Shown: positions 1 through 10,735 of the stretch, one piece after another | Layout of the letters: each line of letters starts with the position of its first letter | How positions within the stretch are numbered: position 1 is the first letter of the stretch | Origin: Trissonchulus latispiculum | Taxonomy: Eukaryota; Nematoda; Enoplea; Enoplida; Ironidae | Direction: 5' to 3' | Assembly: GCA_030248195.1 (NCBI GenBank) | Contig: JASAND010016645.1 | Span: 1-64,000 of the forward strand | Length of the DNA: 64,000 bases | Translations under genes and position numbers: made by a program | Notes under the pieces: generated by a model | Seen by the model: the letters and a program-made list of their open reading frames with translations, nothing else | Told to the model about the DNA's origin: nothing | Databases searched by the model: none

Positions 1-104
1 CTAATTAGAGGCCCGGGAGTGGTAAAAAGGTTACCATCGTAAACAACTCGAGTAGTACTACAAGTACCACCATACTTTTTGGTTCGAATTCGAAACTTCG
101 AATT
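1..104. repeat. dispersed repeat, copy 1
   Basis: About 100 bp that recurs with ~10-15% differences at 3997-4096. Shared landmarks are AATTAGAGG near the start, CATCGTAAACAACT in the middle and GGTTCGAATTCGAAACTTCG at the end. At the second site it sits directly against a satellite array, so it may be the edge of a larger repeat family. No coding potential is seen. Confidence 0.75.
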
Positions 105-544
105 TTTGCACTAGGCGATAGTTACCGTGCGTTTGTTTTTTTTTTCTGAGTAAATAACGCTTATTGGAAATGCATTTTACGGCGAAGTGTTGGAACGATG
201 TGGGCATTTTGGCACCATACTACTATTATATGTTGGTAGACAGGATCCCCCCATGCTACCTTTTTTTTGGTCATTTTGGCACCTGGCCAATTTTGGCTCT
301 GTGCCAAGGTCCCAAAGTCGGACTTTCGCTATTTTTCGCAAATTTTGGTCACACTTTTCTAGAACTGGGTAGAAGCTGGAGAGGTCTAGTATCTTTTGTT
401 GAAAATTACCAGTAGGGGTGCATAAAGTAACGAGGGGGATTTTTTAATTTTGCTCCCTAGCTTTCAGGAGATAGGCCCAAACTTTGCATTTTTTTGGCCT
501 GTTTGGGCGAAAAGTTTCTAAGTCCCACTTTTACTAGAAATGGC
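105..544. other. unassigned, T-rich
   Basis: No convincing gene. Short recurring phrases such as TTTTGGTC/TTTTGGCA resemble the unit of the adjoining satellite, so this may be its degraded edge. The open frames here are short and have no recognisable domain. Confidence 0.4.
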
Positions 545-1260
545 CTAAAAGTCACTAAAAATGGCGTTTTTCGGCCTCGGGGTGGTCCCCATATATAGTA
601 TATCGGGGTCGCTGAAAACGGTGAGCATACTGCCGATACCGCCCGAAGTGACCACTGGTCAGCATGGCTCCCGTGGTTCCTCGCCCAGGGTCAAAGGTGG
701 GAAAACTCACTCTAAACAGCGTTTTTCGGCGTTTTGGTCGGGGGCCTTTATAGTGAATCGACTACGCTCGTTTCAATGGGCATATCGCCGAAACCGGCGG
801 AAGTGACCACTGGTCACTACAGCCTGTGGGGCCTATTGACCACTGGTCAAACGGCCTAAAACGGCGTTTTTCGGCGTTTTGGTCGGGGGCATATATAGTA
901 AATCGACTACGCTCGTTTCAATGCACATATTGCCAAAACCGACGGAAGTGATCACTGGTCACTATGGTCTATGGTGCCTATTGATCACTGGTCAAACGGC
1001 CTAAAACGGCGTTTTTCGGCGTTTTGGTCGGGGGCATATATAGTAAATCGACTACACTCGTTTCAATGGGCATATTGCCAAAACCGACGGAAGTGACCAC
1101 TGGTCACTATGGTCTATGGTGCCTACTGACCACTGGTCAAACCGCCTAAAACAACGTTTTTCGGCCCTATGGCGGTTTCCATATAGTAAATCCGTGTCGC
1201 TGAACACGATGGGCATACTGTCGAACTCTGTGGGGAGGCGAAAAAGTTTTATCCTTATAC
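545..1260. repeat. ~145-bp tandem satellite
   Basis: GTTTTTCGGC recurs at 565, 721, 865, 1011 and 1156, giving periods of about 156, 144, 146 and 145 bp. Central units are the most alike and the outer two diverge, the usual pattern at array edges. Most units carry two near-palindromic blocks, GTGACCACTGGTCAC and TTGACCACTGGTCAA, about 35 bp apart, plus a short ATATATAGTAAATCGACTAC segment. Open frames across the array are by-products of the repeat. Confidence 0.9.
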
Positions 1261-1431
1261 TACCCACAAACACAGGTTGCAGCAGCGGCCGAAGCTTGGG
1301 GCGGAGGTGAGAATTCAGTGGTACGATATATTTATATAATCAGTCTTCTGCTCTACCTACGGCCCTGTTCAAGCTCCTTGTATCCATTACCGCATTGCTG
1401 GACAGGGATCCTTTAAAATGACAGAAGTAAA

Positions 1432-2236
1432 AGAAATAAAAATGCTCCTTTGTAGAATGAAAAAAGTAATATGGGTTATGGTGAGGTTGTAAAATCAAGA
1501 GAGGACTAGTCTTTAAAATGCTTAATATGGGGCTAGGTTCAAAAATAGAAGAGGACTAGGTTGTGAGCGAATTAATATGGGCACAGCTTCGCCGAACAAC
1601 CCATATTCGCGGGATTTCACGTTTCGTCTTAGCTTAGAGCTATCAATGTCAGTCAATAAAAAATTTAAACGTTGAATACTCATTGAATATAGCTGTTTGC
1701 ATGCACTGTTAGACTAGCTAGGAATATATACGTAAATTATCATCATTTTGTTGTGTTGAACTACGGCAGGCTCTACTACTAGGAGAGATCTAAGGCTATG
1801 ATGCTAAAGCTATTGGTCCAAGTCAGGAGGAAATAGAAGATCGTCGGAGAGTCCTAAATTATTCTTGAATATAAATTTTCCGTATAAATGGATACGTAAA
1901 TTGCGCAGGTTAGTATAAAGCATTTATCGAAGAAAACGTTTGCTAAAATAAAAGTTCGAATAAAGCTCGAACACATATATACCGTAGCTGTAGATTATTT
2001 ATGAACTATAAACTAAATGTATCGTGGATATGCATAATAATTTACATTTACAAACCGCGAATATGGGTTGTTCGGCGAAGCTGTGCCCATATTAATTCGC
2101 TCACAACCTAGTCCTCTTCTATTTTTGAACCTAGCCCCATATTAAGCATTTTAAAGACTAGTCCTCTCTTGATTTTACAACCTCACCATAACCCATATTA
2201 CTTTTTTCATGCTCCAGCGGAGCATTTTTATTTCTT
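1432..2236. mobile_element. non-autonomous long-TIR DNA element (~0.8 kb)
   Basis: The ends are inverted repeats of about 180 bp (1432-1611 and 2055-2236), nearly identical, starting AGAAATAAAAATGCTCC. Each arm contains an inner hairpin in which AATATGGG and CCCATATT flank an 18-nt loop. The ~440-bp AT-rich middle has no transposase frame, so the element would depend on one elsewhere. GAAG occurs just outside both ends and could be a 4-bp target duplication if the ends are extended by TA(A/C)A, but this is weak. The superfamily is undetermined. Confidence 0.8.
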
Positions 2237-2564
2237 GTAGAAGGGGTCATTGATACATACCAGAATTATTTCGATCGGACTTCATTTGCGAAAATGGCAG
2301 CAAAAATTCGATTTTTGATTTTTTATTAACCTTGCTATAGCAGCCATTCGACATAGTTGAGAGGCTTATCCTTGTCAAAACTGTCAATACTGATTTTTGT
2401 CCCGTGTTAGGATATAGCCCGTGTAGGTTCAAATGACCTTCGGCGCCCCGAATCCCTCTCCCCCTTCCCCTCGAATATGTCCTAGGTTATATTTACTGTT
2501 TACTTTTCTTATACCGTAAACGTATATACGTATTCATTCAATTCACTTTCACTCCTCATTTCAG
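2237..2564. other. non-coding, upstream intron candidate
   Basis: No domain-bearing frame. It ends in a pyrimidine-rich run and TTTCAG at 2559-2564, a good 3' splice site for the PEX13-like exon that follows, so at least its right part is probably intron. An upstream exon was not found; the TIR element and satellite lie where one might be expected. Confidence 0.45.
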
Positions 2565-3541
2565 GCTCATTTCTACCACCTGTTCACCAGTCTGGCCCTG
2601 TTTCGCTTCCTCCGCTCTGCTGCCGTCGCTGTGGCTCTGCCGTCGTCTTCTGGTGGCTCTGCGGCTCCGCTCGCCCCAGGACGCCTTGTGGAGTGCCGCA
2701 ACTGCGGCCGCGACCGCAAACTCCACCCTACTCTCAGATGTGGGGGCTTTGGCAGAGTTGCCGGCTAGTGGGGGCCCGCCGGCCCCCGGAAAACCCAATT
2801 GGCTCCTGATGGCTTTCACAGCGCTGGCTCTGGCCGGACCCTGGCTGGTCTGGAAGTTGGCCACTAAGATGGTGGAGGCGGCTAAAAGTGAGACTGCTAT
2901 TTTTGTGTTTTTTCACTTTTTTCTTGGGTTTTTTGATTTCCGCAGCCATTTTTCTATTTTATTCTAAAATAATTTTTCCGATTTTTTCTAAAATATTTGG
3001 AAAAGTAGCACAAATTGAAAATGATATTTTTGGAATTTCTTTAGCAGGATGCAGATTCTGTATTCATTGCTGAACGTAGACTAATGCTTAGGTTAGTTAA
3101 AGTTCGCTTAATTTTGAAAAAGCATATCGAAGTCTTTCTGGCTATCGTAGGCAAGAAACGGGAAATACTGGATTTAAAAACCCAAGAATCTAGTTGTCCA
3201 AAAATGCAACGCTTAAAGTCTATATACGTACTTGTTTTCCAAGACAGATGTTTCGTTTCTAGCATATTTTTAGAAAAATCTTCCCCCCACGTGACTCCCT
3301 AAAACTGTCCGGAACAAGCTTTTCAATTAGCTTTTTGTGTTATCTACGCAGGCGGGCGTCATTTTTGCTTTAATTTTGCTTCATGTATTATATGCTTTTA
3401 TTTTCTTTTTTGCAGAAAAAACATCCTGGGCTCGAGGTGAGGGTGACCATTACGTGGCCATCGGTCAGTATCCCTTTATTCCGTCCACTCAACAGGAGCT
3501 GGGCTTTTCGGCCGGCGATAGGCTCAGAATTGCTCCTAAGG
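2565..3541 (+). CDS. partial PEX13-like peroxin, two exons
   Basis: Two GC-richer exons are supported: 2565-2887 and 3416-3541, joined in phase 1 by a GTGAG donor (2888) and a TTTGCAG acceptor (ending 3415). Exon 1 encodes the membrane-proximal part of a Pex13 protein; KPNWLLMAFTALALAGPWLV followed by WKL matches its transmembrane segment. Exon 2 encodes TSWARGEGDHYVA and then the first half of an SH3 domain with FSAGDRL. Pex13 is a peroxisomal membrane docking protein for Pex5/Pex14-dependent matrix import; in the animal family the SH3 lies after the membrane segment, as here. The last part of the SH3 (RGWLLA...GLVPANYV type) is not found before 6 kb, so later exons are missing or distant. 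Within exon 1 the homology seems to change frame near 2615-2630: 'FTSLALFRFLRS' is in one frame and 'LCRRLLVALRLRSP' in another. This is either an indel error or a pseudogene. Identification is by recalled family pattern, not by search. Confidence 0.68.
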
Positions 3542-3996
3542 GTACGGTTATAGCATTAGATTTCATATCGGTACGGTAGATGCATTAAGATTGTCTTATG
3601 TTAATCGTTCACGATAAATTCTTTAGTTTATGTAATGACTTACTGCGGCTGAAATTTGGGAAATTGACTGAACTGTGTTTTGCGTTGAGCTATAGCTTTG
3701 TCTTCTCGCTAACAGTTTCGACGAAACCATAGTGACCTGCACCAAATTTTGGTCAGTTTTCCGAATTTTGTCGACAAGTTTTAGAATGGCAATAAACTAT
3801 AAATAATGGCAGCATTAGCAATAAACTATAAATAAATATGAAACTGAGCTTATTCTAGTTGGGCGGAGGTTGGGACCCCATAATAGCGATATTTTAGGCG
3901 TGTAAATTATGTAGGGGCGCGATAGCTCCCCTACATACTATGGGTGTAAAGGCGTTTGCGCGGCCCCCTGGAGACCGTGTTGGCCTGGTGCCAGCG
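3542..3996. other. unassigned, possible PEX13-like intron
   Basis: AT-rich, with a small direct repeat (AATAAACTATAAATA, about 3790-3835). No exon was recognised. Part of this is likely intron if the gene continues downstream. Confidence 0.4.
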
Positions 3997-4096
3997 AATT
4001 AGAGGTCCGGCAGTGGTAAAGAGGTTGCCATCGTAAACAACTGGAGTAGTGCTACAAGTACCAGTCCATTTTTGGTTCGAATTCGAAACTTCGAAT
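3997..4096. repeat. dispersed repeat, copy 2
   Basis: Diverged copy of the sequence at 1-104, in the same orientation. Its right end merges exactly into the first unit of the 351-bp satellite. Confidence 0.75.
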
Positions 4097-5346
4097 CGAT
4101 AAACTTTTGAAGGAGTTGGGGGAGGTCAAATTTTGCCCAAAATCGATTTTGGTCAATTTTTGACCAATTTGCAAAAAAATCGAAAAATTGTCAGAATTAA
4201 GGTTATATGTCTAGTTATTCATGGGAATTACGAACAACACCCTAAACTGTGTTTTCATGCGTAAACCAAAATTTTATGTCAAGAATTGGAGCTGCAATTC
4301 AAAAGTGAAGTTGCAGCATTTTTACAGTGCAATTTTTTGCCAACTTCATCGGCCGATCCTGGCCGATTGGTGCATGCTATAATTTTTCTCCACTTTTGAG
4401 GTACTTCCCATGCCACCGAATGTGTGAGGAAAAAATTCGAGCAAAATCGATAAACTTTTCAAGGAGTTGGGGGAGGTCAAATTTTGCCCAAAATCGATTT
4501 TGGTCAATTTTTGACCAATTTCAAAAAAATCGAAAATTGGTCAGAATTAAGGTTATATGTCTAGTTATTCATGGGAATTACGAACAACACCCTAAACTGT
4601 GTTTTCATGCGTAAACCAAAATTTTATGTCAAGAATTGGAGCTGCAATTCAAAAGTGAAGTTGCAGCTTTTTTACAGTGCAATTTTTTGCCAACTTCATC
4701 GGCCGATCCTGGCCGACTGGTGCATGCTATAATTTTTTCTCCACTTTTGAGGTACTTCCCATGCCATCGAATGTGTGAGGAAAAAATTCGAGCAAAATCG
4801 ATAAACTTTTGAAGGAGTTGGGGGGGGTCAAATTTTGCCCAAAATCGATTTGGGTCAATTTTTGACCAATTTGCAAAAAAATCGAAAAATTGTCAGAATT
4901 AAGGTTATATGTCTAGTTATTCATGGGAATTACGAACAACACCCTAAACTGTGTTTTCATGCGTAAACCAAAATTTTATGTCAAGAATTGGAGCTGCAAT
5001 TCAAAAGTGAAGTTGCAGCTTTTTTACAGTGCAATTTTTTGCCAACTTCATCGGCCGATCCTGGCCGACTGGTGCATGCTATAATTTTTTCTCCACTTTT
5101 GAGGTACTTCCCATGCCATCGAATGTGTGAGGAAAAAATTCGAGCAAAATCGATAAACTTTTGAAGGAGTTGGGGGGGTCAAATTTTGCCCAAAATCGAT
5201 TTGGGTCAATTTTTGACCAATTTGCAAAATAATCGAAAAATTGTCAGAATTAAGGTTATATGTCTAGTTATTCATGGGAATTACGAACAACACCCTAAAC
5301 TGTGTTTTCATGTGTAAACCAAAATTTTATGTCAAGAATTGGAGCT
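4097..5346. repeat. 351-bp tandem satellite, ~3.5 copies
   Basis: CGATAAACTTTTGAAGGAG-type starts occur at 4097, 4448, 4799 and 5151, a period of 351-352 bp; the last unit stops after about 195 bp. Units are ~97% alike. The unit includes GTCAATTTTTGACC, an inverted pair, and GGCCGATCCTGGCC. Frames inside the array are repeat by-products. Confidence 0.93.
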
Positions 5347-6210
5347 TTTCAATTTTTTTTAATTTCAAAAACATTTCATTTCAACACGGTTTTGGGTAAT
5401 TTTGACCTCCGTCCGAGAAATCGTTTAAGGCTAAGGGTAGGGTAAATCTGTTTTGCCCAAACAAGGCGATCCATGCATGAAAACACACGACAGGGTCCCT
5501 GCTGTCAAGAGTATTCCGTTACACTGATTTTAAGGTATACCGATTTTAACATTACGTATTTTTCACTGCATCTGTAAACCTGTCTTGTCTTCATGCGGTA
5601 TATACCTTCATGATTTTATTTCAGAATTGTTCGCTGTGGATCAACGCAGCTTAGCCTGATGTTAAGGTCGGCTCCATGGTGGTTCTCTGTCATCATGAAG
5701 CCTGACGAAGAAGAAAACAATCCGAAGAAAATTTTAAAATTGTGTTTTTTCGTATTTTATTGTTTTGTATAGTGCTTAGGTAGGGGTCAGGTATTGTGCA
5801 TAGCTAACGGTAGGGCACATACAAAAACAAAAACAATTGACCAATTTCCACATATTCTTTAGCTCTGAAAACCCACTTATATTATTGGACTGAGTGTCTA
5901 GTTGGACTGAGTGTCTAGTTATAATAATTACAAATACAACTCAGTACAGCGATTTGAGTACAACAGCATGTCGGCCATGATGGGTTGCTTAGATCTACTT
6001 CAGTGTGCCCGAAATTGGACACAACGTCTAGGTTTTTCCTTTAGGCATTGTCATCTTAATAGTACCGAGGTTTAAGTACCCACAAACATGGGTCAGGGGT
6101 GTCTTAGTTATATTTCAGTGTGCGTACCTAATTGCGGGTGCTTCACTGAGGTATACATTAAGCCATTCCTTGATGATTTCTTAGCTTACCTTACCTTACC
6201 TTACCTTTTT
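5347..6210. other. unassigned, ends in (TTACC)n
   Basis: No recognisable gene. A good 3' splice-like site (TTTATTTCAG, ending about 5624) precedes a short stretch that gave no recognisable peptide. The direct pair TTGGACTGAGTGTCTAGT occurs near 5887 and 5904. Five TTACC microsatellite units at 6184-6206 mark the border with the 114-bp satellite. Confidence 0.4.
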
Positions 6211-7609
6211 AAGCTTAATTTCCAAAATTTCCTCACTGATGGCAATTTTCTAAAACATTGTCGCGACCTCAGCGCCTGCGACAATATCCCTTTAGTATTC
6301 TAGAATTCGAAATTCTCAGATTTTAAGCTTAATTTCCAAAATTTCCTCACTGATGGCAATTTTCTAAAACATTGTCGCGACCTCAGCGCCTGCGACAATA
6401 TCCCTTTAGTATTCTAGAATTCGAAATTCTCAGATTTTAAGCTTAATTTCCAAAATTTCCTCACTGATGGCAATTTTCTAAAACATTGTCGCGACCTCAG
6501 CGCCTGCGACAATATCCCTTTAGTATTCTAGAATTCGAAATTCTCAGATTTTAAGCTTAATTTCCAAAATTTCCTCACTGATGGCAATTTTCTAAAACAT
6601 TGTCGCGACCTCAGCGCCTGCGACAATATCCCTTTAGTATTCTAGAATTCGAAATTCTCAGATTTTAAGCTTAATTTCCAAAATTTCCTCACTGATGGCA
6701 ATTTTCTAAAACATTGTCGCGACCTCAGCGCCTGCGACAATATCCCTTTAGTATTCTAGAATTCGAAATTCTCAGATTTTAAGCTTAATTTCCAAAATTT
6801 CCTCACTGATGGCAATTTTCTAAAACATTGTCGCGACCTCAGCGCCTGCGACAATATCCCTTTAGTATTCTAGAATTCGAAATTCTCAGATTTTAAGCTT
6901 AATTTCCAAAATTTCCTCACTGATGGCAATTTTCTAAAACATTGTCGCGACCTCAGCGCCTGCGACAATATCCCTTTAGTATTCTAGAATTCGAAATTCT
7001 CAGATTTTAAGCTTAATTTCCAAAATTTCCTCACTGATGGCAATTTTCTAAAACATTGTCGCGACCTCAGCGCCTGCGACAATATCCCTTTAGTATTCTA
7101 GAATTCGAAATTCTCAGATTTTAAGCTTAATTTCCAAAATTTCCTCACTGATGGCAATTTTCTAAAACATTGTCGCGACCTCAGCGCCTGCGACAATATC
7201 CCTTTAGTATTCTAGAATTCGAAATTCTCAGATTTTAAGCTTAATTTCCAAAATTTCCTCACTGATGGCAATTTTCTAAAACATTGTCGCGACCTCAGCG
7301 CCTGCGACAATATCCCTTTAGTATTCTAGAATTCGAAATTCTCAGATTTTAAGCTTAATTTCCTCACTGATGGCAATTTTCTAAAACATTGTCGCGACCT
7401 CAGCGCCTGCGACAATATCCCTTTAGTATTCTAGAATTCGATATTCTCAGATTTTAAGCTTAATTTCCAAAATTTCCTCACTGATGGCAATTTTCTAAAA
7501 CATTGTCGCGACCTCAGCGCCTGCGACAATATCCCTTTAGTATTCTAGAATTCGAAATTCTCAGATTTTAAGCTTAATTTCCAAAATTTCCTCACTGATG
7601 GCAATTTTT
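6211..7609. repeat. 114-bp tandem satellite, ~12.3 copies, near-identical
   Basis: AAGCTTAATTTCC starts at 6211, 6325, 6439, 6553, 6667, 6781, 6895, 7009, 7123, 7237, 7351, 7456 and 7570. The period is exactly 114 bp except one 105-bp unit (7351) that has lost 9 bp. Units are virtually identical. Each contains a stem TTGTCGC...GCGACAA with a ~13-nt loop and the near-palindrome GAATTCGAAATTC. Uniformity implies recent expansion or strong homogenisation; true copy number may differ from the assembly. Confidence 0.96.
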
Positions 7610-7821
7610 AACTGATGTTGTGCATGTACATGTTTACGACACTTTGTTGTTTTCTACTGCTCTGTGCGTACAATTTATTCATGTGTTTCTGGGTTTATTA
7701 GTTTGTGTTGTTTACTGTTCTGTTTTGTATATTATGCAGTTCTTTGTGGGCGTATAATTTTCACACACACATGCACTAGAAATGTATATATTGATGATAG
7801 CATAAGTTGCTAGTGAGGATG

Positions 7822-7899
7822 CCGGTACAAATCTGTCTGCATCAAAGAGCATGTCGCACGACAGCTACTGCTATATGATGCTGTAGTATTTGTAACGGT
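7822..7899 (+). ncRNA. candidate structured RNA core, unit 1
   Basis: Foldback with outer stem CCGGTACAAAT / ATTTGTAACGG and middle stem GCATCA / TGATGC. The next segment, AGAGC, is imperfectly paired here because the partner reads GCTAT. The apical stem is TGTC-GCAC-GACA. TTGATGATAGC lies upstream and GTTACTGATT just downstream. Strand is assigned by convention; the foldback itself does not fix it. Class unknown. Confidence 0.5.
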
Positions 7900-8273
7900 A
7901 TGTTACTGATTTCTAATAAGCTACAATGTAATCTTAATAAACAGTATTTACAGGTTAGACTCCAGTTTCAACATAGTAAGAATTGTAAATTCAAAACTTG
8001 AATAATTTTGACTCGGCATAATCGAGGACTGCATTTAAACTGACGTGTCTACAGGTATATACATGTTTACGACTTTATTGTTTCTTTACTGCTCTGTGCG
8101 TTCATTTTATTAATTTGTTTCTGTGTTTAACATTATTAATTTGTTTCGATGTTTAACAGTTTGTGTTGTTTACTATTTGGTTTTGTATATGCAGTTCTTA
8201 TGTGGGCGTATAATTTTATCACACACATGCACTGGAAATGTATTGATGATAGCATAAGCTGCTAGTGAGGAAG

Positions 8274-8352
8274 CCGATACAAATCTATCTTCATCAATGA
8301 GCATGTCGCACGACAGCTACTGCTCTATGGTGCTGTAGTATTTGTATTCGGT
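8274..8352 (+). ncRNA. candidate structured RNA core, unit 2
   Basis: Outer stem CCGATACAAAT / ATTTGTATTCGG. Both sides differ from unit 1, yet CCGA pairs with TCGG and TACAAAT with ATTTGTA, a compensated change. Middle: ATCA/TGGT with a wobble, then GAGC/GCTC. The apical stem is identical to unit 1. Confidence 0.5.
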
Positions 8353-8713
8353 ACCAATTATGATTAGCTTTATTGTAATCATAATAAACAGTATTTATAT
8401 GCTAGTATGAACCAGGTTAGGCTGCAGTTTCTACAAAGTAAAAATTGTAAATTATGATAAACTTGAATAGTCTTGACTCGGCATTATCCTGGACTGCATT
8501 TTTAACTGATGTTGTGCATGTACATGTTTACGACACTTTGTTGTTTTTTACTGCTCTGTGTACAATTTATTCATTTGTTTCTGGGTTTATTAGTTTGTGT
8601 TGTTTACTGTTCGGTTTTGTATATTATGCAGTTCTTTTGTGGGCGTATAATTTTTACACACACATGCACTAGAAATGTATATATTGATGATAGCATAAGC
8701 TTCTAGTGAGGAT

Positions 8714-8791
8714 GTCGGTATAAATCTGTCTGCATCAAAGAGCATGTCGCACGACAGCTACTGCTCTATGATGCTGTAGTATTTGTAACGG
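8714..8791 (+). ncRNA. candidate structured RNA core, unit 3
   Basis: Near copy of unit 1. The outer stem is CGGTATAAAT / ATTTGTAACG with weakened pairing. The middle stem GCATCA-A-AGAGC / GCTCT-A-TGATGC is complete, 11 pairs with one A/A mismatch. Confidence 0.5.
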
Positions 8792-9165
8792 TATGTTACT
8801 GATTTCTGATAAGCTACAATGTAATCATAATAAACAGTATTTACAGGTTAGACTCCAGTTTCAACATAGTAAGAATTGTAAATTCAAAACTTGAATAATT
8901 TTGACTCGGCATAATCGAGGACTGCATTTAAACTGATGTGTCTACATGTATATACGTGTTTACGACTTTATTGTTTCTTTACTGCTCTGTGCGTTCAATT
9001 TATTAATTTGTTTCTGTGTTTAACATTATTAATTTGTTTCGATGTTTAACAGTTTGTGTTGTTTACTATTTGGTTTTGTATATGCAGTTCTTATGTGGGC
9101 GTATAATTTTATCACACACATGCACTGGAAATGTATTGATGATAGCATAAGCTGCTACTGAGGAT

Positions 9166-9243
9166 GCCGGTACAAACCTGTCTGTATCAAAGAGCATGTC
9201 GCACGACAGCTACTGCTCTATGATGCTGTAGTATTTGTAACGG
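9166..9243 (+). ncRNA. candidate structured RNA core, unit 4
   Basis: Outer stem CCGGTACAAA / TTTGTAACGG. Middle stem: ATCA/TGAT plus AGAGC/GCTCT. Apical TGTCGCACGACA is intact. Confidence 0.5.
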
Positions 9244-9580
9244 TATGTTGATTTCTGATAAGCTACAATGTAATCATAATAAACAGTATTTATAGGTTAG
9301 ACTCTAGTTTCAACATAGTAAGAATTGTAAATTTATGCGAAACTTGAATAATCTTGACTCGGCATAATTGTGGCCTGCATTTTTAACTGATGTATCTGGA
9401 TGTACATGTTTACGACTTTATTGTGTCTTTTGCTCTGTGCGTACAATTTATTCATTTGTTTTTGGTTTCATTAATGTGTGTTGTTTACTCTTTGGTTTTG
9501 TATATGGTGTTCTTTCTTGGACGCATTCGTACACGCACATGCACTTAGAAATGTATTGATGGTAGCGTAGACATAGCATA

Positions 9581-9658
9581 GCCGATACAAACCTGTCTTC
9601 ATCAAAGAGCATGTCGCACGGCAGCTACTGCTCTGTGGTGCTGTACTATTTGCAGCGG
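9581..9658 (+). ncRNA. candidate structured RNA core, unit 5
   Basis: The surrounding unit is strongly diverged but the core is retained. The apical stem carries TGTC...GGCA, replacing A-U by a G-U pair. The middle stem is CATCA/TGGTG plus AGAGC/GCTCT. The outer stem is weaker (CCGATACAAA / TTTGCAGCGG). Confidence 0.48.
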
Positions 9659-10027
9659 TATGTTACTGATCTGTGATAGCTAGAACGCAACACTAATAAA
9701 TAGTATTTTTACTAACAAATAGTATGAAATGTTTTAGGGCATAGTACGATTTGTAAATTATGCTAATTTAATAGTCTGCACTCGGCATTAATCTCATGGG
9801 CTACATTTTTTAATTTATGTATCTGCATGTACATGTTTACCTGTTGATATACTGTTTGCACTGCGCTGTTCGTTACACTGTATTCATTTGGTTCTGATTT
9901 GGTTTTTTGTTGTATACATACATACTCTTTGGTTTTATTTTTATCATTTCTTTTTATATCTTCTTTTTACACATACATGCACAAATTTAGAAATGTAGTG
10001 ATGATAGCATAAGCTGCTATTGAGAAA

Positions 10028-10106
10028 GCCGGTACAAATCTGTCTGCATCATAGAGCATGTCGCACGACAGCTACTGCTCTGTGGTGCTGCACTTATTTG
10101 TAGCGG
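10028..10106 (+). ncRNA. candidate structured RNA core, unit 6
   Basis: Outer stem CCGGTACAAAT / ATTTGTAGCGG. Middle stem GCATCA-T-AGAGC / GCTCT-G-TGGTGC is fully paired, with a wobble and a T/G where units 1 and 3 have an A/A mismatch. The apical stem is unchanged. Confidence 0.5.
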
Positions 10107-10312
10107 TATGTGACTAATTTTTGATTAGCTTAACTAGTATTAATTAGCTTAACTACTATTACGAAAACGTTTAGACTTCATTAAAGTTCAAATTAGCATT
10201 GCATTTGTTATGTACTCGTTATTAATATATCGGATTATACTGTTACATTGATGTGTAATTGGTCGTGTTCTTGCTGTGCATAAAACTAGGTTTGCTAGAA
10301 CTGTATTAATGC

Positions 10313-10735
10313 TCAAGTATTATTATCCATATTAGGCTCATTGCTAATTCTACTATTTTCCGTTGACTTATTTGATTCAAAAGTCTGTCTGCTATGTCTT
10401 GAACCCGGAATTGCGGGCTTTGACGAGGAAGAGGGATCTAGATAGTCCTCCGCTGCATGGCACTTGAGCAATGAAACGGTAGTTCGGGGGCGCCGGATTT
10501 GCCGGGTTTGGTCTCTGATCTGCGAACAGTCCACTTGCTCAAGAAGTCCACTAGCAGTTGACCTGGGACAATGAACAATTGTTCTGAACCCAGAATAAAG
10601 GGCCTCGTCAAAGAAGAGGGTTGCCCATCTTTTGATGTAATGCCCCGGCACTTTGTGGCTGACCCGGGACCATGGACCAGCATACAGACACTTATTTTGA
10701 AAATTGACTATGTACAGTCGAACTGAATGGAGGGA
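10313..10735 (-). pseudogene. Ty3/gypsy integrase C-terminal remnant (tentative)
   Basis: A minus-strand frame of ~140 codons. It contains FQNKCLYAGPWSRVSHKVPG followed by IKR and a G-F-R-T-I-V-H stretch, then a Ser/Arg/Pro-rich tail. The order resembles the end of gypsy integrases (W..PG.I..R.....Y.V....G....H..QL) and its polar tail, but there is no catalytic core and no flanking pol. The frame runs into the foldback core at its N-terminal side, so that part is chance read-through. It is probably a truncated insertion between array units 6 and 7. An unrelated host fragment is possible. Confidence 0.42.

Larger units (their letters stand above)
7610..10190. repeat. diverged ~0.4-0.45-kb tandem units carrying a conserved foldback core
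   Basis: Six units can be followed, with core landmarks (GCATGTCGCACG) at about 7850, 8302, 8743, 9195, 9610 and 10057, so spacing is 415-452 bp. Units 1 and 3 are nearly identical, as are 2 and 4, so the array also has an ~890-bp dimer structure. Units 5 and 6 have drifted widely outside the core. Each unit has an AT-rich half ending in TTGATGATAGC (TTGATGGTAGC in unit 5), the ~78-nt foldback, then an AT-rich tail that in most units contains an AATAAACAGTA-type segment. Short open frames in the AT-rich parts are not conserved in length and are not called. Confidence 0.85.

Noticed and set aside
4327..4614. 95-codon frame in the 351-bp satellite
   Set aside because: It depends on the repeat unit, and other units carry stops in the same place.
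6211..7609. CRISPR-like array because of 114-bp regular repeats
   Set aside because: There are no unique spacers; the whole period repeats, and the setting is a eukaryotic genome.
7610..9560. Membrane-protein-like frames of 60-72 codons in the AT-rich halves of the tandem units (for example 8454-8672)
   Set aside because: Hydrophobic character follows from T-rich DNA, and the frames are not conserved in length or start between units.
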